Source of the DNA: Desulfobacterales bacterium
GTDB taxonomy: Bacteria > Desulfobacterota > Desulfobacteria > Desulfobacterales > JAHIVH01
DNA: 5,276 nt
Direction: 5' to 3'
Assembly: GCA_020056645.1 (NCBI GenBank)
Contig: JAGVHJ010000296.1
Coordinates: forward strand, 1-5,276
Part shown: positions 1 through 5,276 of the stretch, in pieces
How positions within the stretch are numbered: the first letter of the stretch is position 1
Layout of the letters: the number at the start of each line of letters is the position of its first letter
The notes under the pieces: model-generated
Seen by the model: the letters and a program-made list of their open reading frames with translations, nothing else
Database searches by the model: none
Told to the model about the DNA's origin: nothing
Position numbers and translations under genes: made by a program

Positions 1-85
1 AATACTTCTATGTATTCCTGCGGTTAAAATTTTCGCCTTCCTTGAACTCGAAAAAAAAATCTTGGTTTTCGTTCGGGCACTATTT

Positions 86-145
86 ATTCCAATTCGCATT
101 CAAAGCGCTACCTTTGTTGGCTGCGTCTTGAATGCAAAATGGAAT
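86..145 (-). terminator. Long imperfect hairpin downstream of gdhA (possible terminator or 3' UTR structure)
   Basis: Arms 86-108 and 123-145 are inverted copies of each other around a 14-base loop (109-122), with a perfect core GCATTCAA / TTGAATGC. In RNA read in the gdhA direction, 19 of 23 positions form Watson-Crick pairs and two more form G-U pairs; only two mismatches remain. The same two wobble positions would be C-A clashes in plus-strand RNA, which favours a role in the minus-strand transcript. The stem begins 17 bases after the gdhA stop codon. A run of nine T (minus strand, 51-59) follows, but 26 bases after the stem. This is therefore not a textbook intrinsic terminator; it could equally stabilise the mRNA end or be a dispersed repeat. 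The rest of 1-162 shows no supportable gene. Confidence 0.4.
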
Positions 146-162
146 TAGGCAAGGTCAAGAAA

Positions 163-1512
163 TTAGACCAGTCCCTGATCGATCATGGCGTTGACAACCT
201 TGATGAAACCCGCGATATTCGCGCCGATCACATAGTTCCCCGGCGAGCCATACTCTTCGGCGACCGTGACACAGGCCTTGTGAATGCTCTTCATGATAAA
301 CTGAAGCCGCTCATCCACCTCGTTTCTGGGCCAGGAGAGACGCATGCTGTTCTGGGACATCTCAAGGCCGGAAACCGCAACCCCGCCCGCGTTGGAGGCC
401 TTGGCCGGAGCATAGAGAACGCCGCTATCCTGAAACACCTTGACCCCGTCGGGCATGGTCGGCATGTTGGCTCCTTCGCATACGAGCCGGACCCCGTTTT
501 TCACGAGATGCCCGGCGTCGGTCTGATTGATCTCGTTTTCCGTGGCGCATGGAAAGGCGCAGTCGGCTTTATGGTTCCAGAGGGGGTTGAACAGAACCGC
601 CCCATCCCTGGGCGTATAGACCGCTTCCTTATATTTATCCGCATACTCCTTGATCCGGCCCCGGCTCACATTTTTCAACTTTTTAACAAACGCCAGCTTC
701 TGCCGGTCGATCCCCGCTTCGTCATAGATATATCCAGAGGAATCGGAGAGGGTCAACACCGCGCCACCCAGGTCAAGAATCTTTTCCACCGTGTATTGGG
801 CCACGTTCCCCGACCCCGATATCAGGCAGCGCTTCCCGCTCAAACTCTCCCCTTTCGTCGCCAGCATCTCAGAGGCGAAGTAGACGCAGCCGAATCCGGT
901 CGCCTCGGGCCGGATCAGGCTTCCTCCCCAGTTTAGGCTCTTTCCCGTCAACACGCCCGTGAATTCATTCCTCAATTTTTTGTACATGCCGAACAGGAAG
1001 CCGATCTCCCGGGCCCCCACGCCGATGTCCCCCGCGGGCACGTCGGTATTGGGCCCCACATGCCGGAAGAGCTCGCACATGAAGCTCTGGCAGAACCGCA
1101 TGACCTCGTTGTCCGATTTTCCCTTGGGATCGAAGTCGGAGCCCCCTTTGCCGCCGCCCATGGGAAGGGTGGTGAGGGCGTTTTTAAAGACCTGCTCAAA
1201 GGCCAGAAACTTCAGGATGGAGAGATTGACCGACGGATGGAATCGCAATCCGCCCTTGTAAGGCCCGATGGCGCTGTTCATTTCGATGCGGAATCCCCGG
1301 TTCACATGGATCTCTCCCCGGTCGTCCATCCAAGGGACCCGGAAGATGATCGTTCTTTCAGGTTCCACAATCCTCGAAAGGACATTGGCCTTCCGGTATT
1401 GCGGATTTCTGTCCAGCACCGGCTTCACCGAGTCGACAACCTCCATCACCGCCTGATGGAACTCTTTCTGATCCGGATCTTTTACCTTGACGCTTTCCAT
1501 AAACGCTTTCAT
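163..1512 (-). CDS. gdhA: NADP-type glutamate dehydrogenase
   Basis: Cytoplasmic hexameric glutamate dehydrogenase that reductively aminates 2-oxoglutarate with ammonium to give L-glutamate, the direct route of ammonium assimilation. About 449 residues, matching the family (E. coli GdhA has 447) and aligning with it end to end from memory. Visible motifs, numbered from the chosen start: PYKGG near 84-88 (substrate lysine 86), FKNAL with Lys110, GGGKGGSDFDPKGK with catalytic Lys122, PAGDIG with catalytic Asp162, the Rossmann motif GSGNVA at 233-238, then SDSSG at 256-260 and the conserved SNAGGVA..GLEM..N near 373-388. Overall similarity to the E. coli enzyme suggests NADP(H) preference. An ATG at 1518 is in frame, but the G5 stretch lies directly against it; the ATG at 1512 has six bases of spacing and is preferred. 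Second gene of an operon, beginning 18 bases after the stop of the receiver/ATP-grasp gene. No key residue is missing. Confidence 0.97.
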   Translation of the reverse strand: MKAFMESVKVKDPDQKEFHQAVMEVVDSVKPVLDRNPQYRKANVLSRIVEPERTIIFRVPWMDDRGEIHVNRGFRIEMNSAIGPYKGGLRFHPSVNLSILKFLAFEQVFKNALTTLPMGGGKGGSDFDPKGKSDNEVMRFCQSFMCELFRHVGPNTDVPAGDIGVGAREIGFLFGMYKKLRNEFTGVLTGKSLNWGGSLIRPEATGFGCVYFASEMLATKGESLSGKRCLISGSGNVAQYTVEKILDLGGAVLTLSDSSGYIYDEAGIDRQKLAFVKKLKNVSRGRIKEYADKYKEAVYTPRDGAVLFNPLWNHKADCAFPCATENEINQTDAGHLVKNGVRLVCEGANMPTMPDGVKVFQDSGVLYAPAKASNAGGVAVSGLEMSQNSMRLSWPRNEVDERLQFIMKSIHKACVTVAEEYGSPGNYVIGANIAGFIKVVNAMIDQGLV

Positions 1513-1518
1513 ACGCAT

Positions 1519-1523
1519 CCCCC
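1519..1523 (-). promoter_or_regulatory. Ribosome binding site of gdhA
   Basis: The minus strand reads GGGGG here, six bases before the ATG at 1512 and directly against the in-frame ATG at 1518. Spacing therefore favours the 1512 start. The site lies in the short gap after the upstream stop codon (1531-1533), as expected for a co-transcribed and possibly translationally coupled gene. Confidence 0.55.
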
Positions 1524-1530
1524 ATGTGAT

Positions 1531-4491
1531 TTAGTTTTCAATGATAACCGCCTTCAATGTTTTCCCGTCCACCTTTAACGTGACCGGGCGTTCCAGCCGG
1601 ACATGCCGTACAAATGGTGTTTCACGAAAAACCGGGCGAGACGCGATCCACGCCCAGTCGAACCACTCCCCTTCCCGGTTCGCCACCGTGAGATAGCTGA
1701 CCCCCAGGGAGGTGATGTTATAAAAAAAATGGGCGCCCTGGGAAGGGAGGGCGTTCACCCGATCCGAGGCGGTCTCCACGATGGCTGAAACCCCGGAAAT
1801 ATCCTGAAAGGACACGGGAATGCCCAGGAACCGGTCCGCCGATCCCCATCGGCCAGGCCCGACCAGGATATAGCCCCGCTTCTCTTTTTCGAGCAGATGA
1901 TTGAACGATTTTATGTCGCGTCCGATCTCGATGGTTTTCAATGGATCGAACCGGTCTGGCCTGACATAGACCAAATCGTAAAAAGGTTTGATCATGCTCC
2001 GCCCCATGACGTTTCCGGAAAGGCAAATCGCATGATCCCGGTCTTGCCGTGAAATCTCCACATCCCGATTTTCATGGGGAAGCGACAGGGGACGGATCTG
2101 AAGAAGCTGAAACTCGGGACGCTCTCTCATGTCGGACGGTAGGTCGATGGCGAATTCAACCTCAACCGGACCCCCCATGCCCTTTTGTCCCAGATCGAGA
2201 ATCTCCCCGATGATCTCCGTCACCTTGAGAAACGAATGCTTTAAAATTCGTGCGAAGGTCAATACCGGATATCCGGCGGCGTGGCGCGTATCCCTGATCC
2301 GGTGGTCCTCGGGGAAATAGGTGCTTGAAAAAAGTTTCACCGGCTCATGATCCCCACACTCTGAGAGGTCGAGTTTTGAGAGCAATAAAGAGGCCGATCC
2401 GGTAACCGGCTCTGGGATTGGTTTCATGTCAAGGGCGAAAAACCACTTCTGGGAATGGTCCAAGATGTCGTCGACGCTGGAAAAGTGCGGAATCGACTCC
2501 GGATAGCGAGGTGAAAACCGGAGAGAGGCGTAGCCTTCCACCACCGATTTGCCGAGCCCCAGGGAGATAAAGGCGACCCCCTCCTCGGGCTTCATGGGGG
2601 CGATCGGATAGTAATTGTGGGATTGGGCCACCCCGGAAACCGCGGGATAAAAATAGCCGCCATAAAGGTTTCCCGCAAGCCGCTGAATCATGACGGCCAT
2701 CTTATCCTCTTCGGTATGTGAGACGCCTGTCTTGGCGAAGGCCTGGGCTCCTTTGAAAAAAGTCGACGCGTAAACGAGCTTGATGGCTGAAATCAGTTGG
2801 GAGAGCCTTACTTTCAAATCCGGATGGTTGTTGGGCAGCATGAAAGTGTGGTAAGCGCCCGCGAATGTCCTGAAATAGCCATCTTCAAGAAGACTCGACG
2901 AACGGACCGCCAGAGGATAGTTGACCTGGTCAAGCATCTGTTCCAGGTCCCGCCTGAGCCACTCGGGGAAAACGCCGTTCAGGAAAAGGGTCTCCATCGC
3001 CGCGTCTTCGAGGCCGTCGGCCGTGAAATTCTTCAGATGATTCTCCGCGACAAAGGCGTCAAACCCTTCCGTTGAAACGACCATGGTCCTTGGAATGACG
3101 ATATCAATCTCCGGATGGTTCTCCTGAAGCTGGGGGGCCTCCTTCAGGCGATTCATCAGAAACGCAAGGCCCCGCGCCTTTCCACCCAGGGAGCCCCGGC
3201 CGATTCTCACGAATTCGGCGTAGGGATCGAATCCATTGCCAATAAAATCGGCCACCCGTCCCTGCTGCCGGTTGACGAGGGTGGTTTTGATCGCGGAAGA
3301 GAGGTAGCCCTTGACCTCGGTTTCACTTTTAAAATCGGCGACCTTTACATCTTTCAGGGCCTCTGCGAGTTCGATCTCCCCCCGGGCCATGAGCCAGGTT
3401 GAAAAATCGTTCCGCTCCGCGTGAAAAAGAATCGACTTTTCGGAAACAGAAGGAAGAATGTATCCCAGTGTCCTCAAGTTGGACGCGGTGGCCAGGATCC
3501 TTCCGCCGGGCAGCCGGAAAACAAAATCGCCAAACCCCAGGTTTCTCACCAGAAAATAGCGGATATCGCCATGAAGGGAAAGCGCGTTCTTGTTAAAAAA
3601 AACCGCCTGAACGGCGGCGGCACGCTGGCTATTTGCGACGTCGGAGCTCAACATGGCCAGGGGAAGGGCGGGCATTTCGCTCCGGATCAGGGAGAGAAAA
3701 TCAAATCCTGCGGTGTCGCACAGGTTGCCTCCCTTCGCAAACCGCACATCGGAAAGCACACAAAGGAGAAAGGGCTTGAATTGTCTATAGAGAGATTCCG
3801 CCTCTTCAAAACTCTCCGCGATGAGGATTTTGGGCCGGGCTCTCATTCTCAATAGACGCTGCTCGGCGTTGATGGACTCGTCCATGACCGACTGGGTCTG
3901 AAGGACGATCTCCTTATATAAAAGAGAAAGAATCGATGAAAGATAAAGGGGGGAATCTTCCACAAGAATGATGACCCGAACCTTGGCCTTTTCCGTGTCG
4001 TCAAAAACATTCAAGCGGTCTTCGGCGCTTTTGATGAGGGCTAAAAATAGCTCCGCGTTCCCCTGCCAGAGGAAAACCCGGTCGATGAACTCACGATGGC
4101 CCGAAGCCCCACCAAGCCGTTCGGTCTCAAGAAGGTCGTGGGCCAGAAAATAAACGGGAAGATTGCCATAGCGTTCCTTGATCTTCCGGCAGAGAAGCGG
4201 GGGGGCCATGTCTTGCAGACGGGGCATGCCGATCACCAGATCGAACTCTTTCTTCTCCAGGAGGGCCAAGGCCTCCTCGGCCGATGAGGCCCAGGTGATC
4301 ATCGGTGGGCTGCTCAGATTCAAGCCGTTGTATTCATGGACGATTCTTTCAGAAAGGCGGCCTTCCTCCTCCATGATAAAGGCCTCATAGGGGCTTGAAA
4401 CCAGAAGGATTTCCCGCACTTTTCTTTTCATGAGCTCATGAAAAATTTTAAATGAATCTCGATAGGCCGGTCGGGGATGTTTTGAAAACAT
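1531..4491 (-). CDS. Receiver-receiver-PPDK_N (PEP synthase-like ATP-grasp) fusion protein
   Basis: A 986-residue soluble protein of unproven function; no signal peptide or membrane segment is evident. Numbered from the ATG at 4491: residues about 25-145 look like a receiver fold but lack the acidic pocket and phospho-acceptor (VSSP and DLVIGMP where VDDD and D would be). Residues about 171-317 are a second receiver with the full set: Glu178/Asp179, Asp248 in LSDVRF, Ser282/283 and Lys301. A linker of about 320-410 contains FHAERNDFSTWLMARGE. The PEP synthase/PPDK N-terminal nucleotide-binding domain spans about 425-805: GSLGGKARG with Lys438, LAVRSSSLLEDG with Arg530, VEVEFAID with Glu779, and LLQIRPL with Gln798 and Arg800. 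The C-terminal region (about 820-986) carries GPGRWGS (878-884) and SQGAHFFYNITSLG (917-930). The swivelling phosphohistidine domain and PEP-binding barrel of true PEP synthase are absent, so it should not be called ppsA. An in-frame ATG exists at 4524, but the ribosome binding site and predicted promoter favour 4491. First gene of an operon with gdhA. Confidence 0.93.
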   Translation of the reverse strand: MFSKHPRPAYRDSFKIFHELMKRKVREILLVSSPYEAFIMEEEGRLSERIVHEYNGLNLSSPPMITWASSAEEALALLEKKEFDLVIGMPRLQDMAPPLLCRKIKERYGNLPVYFLAHDLLETERLGGASGHREFIDRVFLWQGNAELFLALIKSAEDRLNVFDDTEKAKVRVIILVEDSPLYLSSILSLLYKEIVLQTQSVMDESINAEQRLLRMRARPKILIAESFEEAESLYRQFKPFLLCVLSDVRFAKGGNLCDTAGFDFLSLIRSEMPALPLAMLSSDVANSQRAAAVQAVFFNKNALSLHGDIRYFLVRNLGFGDFVFRLPGGRILATASNLRTLGYILPSVSEKSILFHAERNDFSTWLMARGEIELAEALKDVKVADFKSETEVKGYLSSAIKTTLVNRQQGRVADFIGNGFDPYAEFVRIGRGSLGGKARGLAFLMNRLKEAPQLQENHPEIDIVIPRTMVVSTEGFDAFVAENHLKNFTADGLEDAAMETLFLNGVFPEWLRRDLEQMLDQVNYPLAVRSSSLLEDGYFRTFAGAYHTFMLPNNHPDLKVRLSQLISAIKLVYASTFFKGAQAFAKTGVSHTEEDKMAVMIQRLAGNLYGGYFYPAVSGVAQSHNYYPIAPMKPEEGVAFISLGLGKSVVEGYASLRFSPRYPESIPHFSSVDDILDHSQKWFFALDMKPIPEPVTGSASLLLSKLDLSECGDHEPVKLFSSTYFPEDHRIRDTRHAAGYPVLTFARILKHSFLKVTEIIGEILDLGQKGMGGPVEVEFAIDLPSDMRERPEFQLLQIRPLSLPHENRDVEISRQDRDHAICLSGNVMGRSMIKPFYDLVYVRPDRFDPLKTIEIGRDIKSFNHLLEKEKRGYILVGPGRWGSADRFLGIPVSFQDISGVSAIVETASDRVNALPSQGAHFFYNITSLGVSYLTVANREGEWFDWAWIASRPVFRETPFVRHVRLERPVTLKVDGKTLKAVIIEN

Positions 4492-4493
4492 GG

Positions 4494-4502
4494 ACCTCCC
4501 TC
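4494..4502 (-). promoter_or_regulatory. Ribosome binding site deciding the start of the receiver/PPDK_N gene
   Basis: The minus strand reads GAGGGAGGT just before the ATG at 4491, an excellent purine-rich Shine-Dalgarno stretch. If translation began at the upstream in-frame ATG (4524), these bases would instead be coding (Arg-Gly-Arg). Their match to a ribosome binding site is the main reason for choosing the shorter 986-residue product. Confidence 0.7.
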
Positions 4503-4529
4503 TTGATGATAGAATCATATCCAATTTTT

Positions 4530-4558
4530 ATATTACACATGCTTTTGTATCATATCAA
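4530..4558 (-). promoter_or_regulatory. Candidate sigma70-type promoter for the receiver/PPDK_N-gdhA operon
   Basis: On the minus strand a -35 element TTGATA (4558-4553, 5 of 6 consensus bases) is followed after exactly 17 bases by TAATAT (4535-4530, 4 of 6). Transcription would begin near 4523, just inside or below the upstream ATG at 4524, leaving a leader of about 30 bases with the ribosome binding site before the ATG at 4491. The region is AT-rich, as expected for a promoter. It abuts the left edge of the transposase relic, so the -35 box lies at or very near the insertion junction. Judged by eye only. Confidence 0.5.
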
Positions 4559-4561
4559 TAT

Positions 4562-4953
4562 GGAATATTCGACAATATCTTCGTTGAGCGCCTCTGGCAT
4601 AGTGTTAAGCATAATGATGTGGATTTGAAAGGATATGCCTCGATGGTTGAACGGAGGGTTTGGTTGGCTTGGCCGCGTATTTTGTCTTCAACAACAACGA
4701 GCGTCCGCACCAATCGCTGGGTCAAAAGACACCGGATATCGTGTATCGAACAGCGATTGGTGGCGGGGCTTTGATCGTGGATAAGTTTCCTCGAACGGTG
4801 GCTGATAAAACCCCTGTCTCGCTCCGCTCCGCAGGGGATTCATCACCCACAAAATCACCAACAAAAACAACTATAAAAACCGCGCGGCTCTTTTCAGCTG
4901 CGAGTGAACCACAATGTGCGGCTTCAATTCGATCGATTTTTGTCTTGATTTAG
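4562..4953 (+). pseudogene. IS3-family transposase (OrfB) C-terminal remnant, frameshifted
   Basis: Translation from 4562 gives FDNIFVERLW.SVK....DLKGYASM, the rve-type DDE integrase signature of IS3-family OrfB proteins. The Glu at 4586-4588 (in FVERLW) is the third catalytic acid. Near 4650-4660 the homology moves to another frame, which continues as LAAYFVFNNNERPHQSLGQKTPDIVY, the usual family C-terminus. A one-base deletion (or two-base insertion) explains the switch. The two catalytic Asp residues and everything upstream are missing, so the copy is truncated at about 4560 and cannot be active. The open frame ends at 4953, but the tail after about 4790 is not recognisable; a second shift with a stop at 4946-4948 is also possible. 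It lies between two minus-strand genes and points the other way. Confidence 0.85.
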
Positions 4954-4960
4954 GGGGCCA
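4941..4960 (+). mobile_element. Candidate right end (IRR) of the IS3-family relic
   Basis: The relic's transposase frame ends inside a stretch finishing AGGGGGCCA at 4960. IS3-family right ends typically overlap or closely follow the orfB stop and close with CA, and GC-rich ends resembling this one are usual. The matching left end, which would begin TGGCCCCC, was not found in the window, consistent with a 5'-truncated element. No target-site duplication can be tested. Confidence 0.45.
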
Positions 4961-4997
4961 CTATAAAAACGAATGGGAACTATTCAGCAGCTATTCA

Positions 4998-5276
4998 TCA
5001 AGATGGCGAAAAGCCCGTTTTGTTCGTTCCCGATTTTTTTAAAATCACCAGGGTCACGTCATCTTTACAATTAAAGTTTTTTAGAGAGTCTAAGATTCCG
5101 GATTTAATTTCTGTTGGGGATTTTTCGCTGAGACAAAGATTTTTGAAAACATCCACCAGTTTTTCGTTTGAATACATTTCATCTCTTTTATCTTTGGCTT
5201 CAACAATCCCATCCGTGTATAGAAGCATGATATCATCTTCTTCCATGGTAAGTTGGTTGACATTCATCATGTTTTC
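4998..5276 (-). CDS. PP2C/SpoIIE-type serine phosphatase, C-terminal end (partial)
   Basis: The last 92 residues of a longer protein; the frame is open to the right edge and no true start is visible, although an in-frame ATG occurs at 5270. The metal-binding motif LLYTDGIVEA lies near the beginning of the fragment, and the final KDDVTLVILKK carries the closing Asp pair of PPM/SpoIIE phosphatases. These enzymes remove phosphate from serine/threonine on proteins such as anti-anti-sigma factors, and are often fused to receiver, HAMP or GAF domains. The N-terminal sensory part lies outside the window and is unknown. Sampled lines are only about 33-35 % G+C, far below the other two genes. It points the same way as the receiver/PPDK_N gene but is separated from it by the IS relic. 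No clear terminator hairpin follows its stop. Confidence 0.88.
   Translation of the reverse strand, partial: ENMMNVNQLTMEEDDIMLLYTDGIVEAKDKRDEMYSNEKLVDVFKNLCLSEKSPTEIKSGILDSLKNFNCKDDVTLVILKKSGTNKTGFSPS

Noticed and set aside
1..16. AATAC...GTATT small palindrome at the left edge
   Set aside because: A five-base stem at the window boundary; too short to support a function.
73..85. GGGCACTATTTA resembling the IS right-end stretch near 4953-4965
   Set aside because: Only a short, gapped similarity without transposase remains or the rest of the inverted repeat; best treated as chance.
139..936. Long plus-strand open frame (265 codons) opposite gdhA
   Set aside because: It lies fully antisense to a clearly recognised enzyme, shows no family motifs and is typical of shadow frames in GC-rich genes.
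1060..1578. Plus-strand open frame of 172 codons across the gdhA start and operon junction
   Set aside because: Antisense to gdhA and the end of the receiver/PPDK_N gene; its composition follows the reverse complement of those genes and no domain is visible.
3421..3855. Plus-strand open frame of 144 codons within the receiver/PPDK_N gene
   Set aside because: Antisense shadow over receiver 2 and the linker, which show clear conserved motifs on the other strand.
4491..4524. Eleven-residue N-terminal extension of the receiver/PPDK_N protein
   Set aside because: Its codons are the ribosome binding site for the ATG at 4491, and the predicted transcription start lies near 4523.
4811..4837. CCCCTG...CAGGGG inverted repeat as a terminator
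   Set aside because: Only six paired bases with a 15-base loop and no T tract on either strand; it lies inside the decayed IS tail.
4980..4997. CTATTCA direct repeat between the IS end and the phosphatase stop
   Set aside because: Two seven-base copies in AT-rich DNA, not placed as a target-site duplication of the IS end; likely chance.

Overview
The window reads as a bacterial chromosome segment with three real genes or gene ends on the minus strand and one broken transposase on the plus strand. The two complete genes are GC-rich (sampled 60-base lines of gdhA run from about 48 to 68 % G+C). A hexameric NADP-type glutamate dehydrogenase sits beside a large receiver/PEP-synthase-like fusion protein, and an IS3-type insertion sequence relic lies nearby. 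This combination fits an anaerobic Desulfobacterota (deltaproteobacterial) genome or a similar metabolically versatile Gram-negative. That placement is an inference from gene style, not a demonstrated taxonomy.

Layout from left to right. 1-162 is non-coding; it holds a long imperfect hairpin (86-145) just after the gdhA stop and a T9 tract (51-59, minus strand) further downstream. 163-1512 (minus) is gdhA. 1531-4491 (minus) encodes a 986-residue protein with two N-terminal response-regulator-like domains, the first degenerate and the second with a complete phosphorylation pocket. These are followed by a PEP synthase-type ATP-grasp (PPDK_N) domain and an unusual C-terminal domain. It lacks the phosphohistidine and PEP-binding barrel domains of true PEP synthase. 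A sigma70-like promoter (4530-4558) and a strong ribosome binding site (4494-4502) precede it. The gap to gdhA is under 20 bases, so the two genes almost certainly form one transcript, with the fusion protein first.

From about 4562 to 4960 (plus) lies the 3' end of an IS3-family element: the C-terminal part of the DDE transposase with an internal frameshift, plus a candidate right inverted-repeat end. No left end is visible. Beyond it, 4998-5276 (minus) is the C-terminal end of a PP2C/SpoIIE-type serine/threonine phosphatase that runs off the right edge. It is much more AT-rich (about 33-35 % G+C in sampled lines), so the IS relic marks a composition boundary.

Functionally, the operon pairs ammonium assimilation (2-oxoglutarate + NH4+ to glutamate) with an uncharacterised protein that looks like a phosphorylation-responsive ATP-dependent enzyme or regulator. 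The most interesting question in the window is whether that protein senses or controls nitrogen/carbon status together with GdhA.
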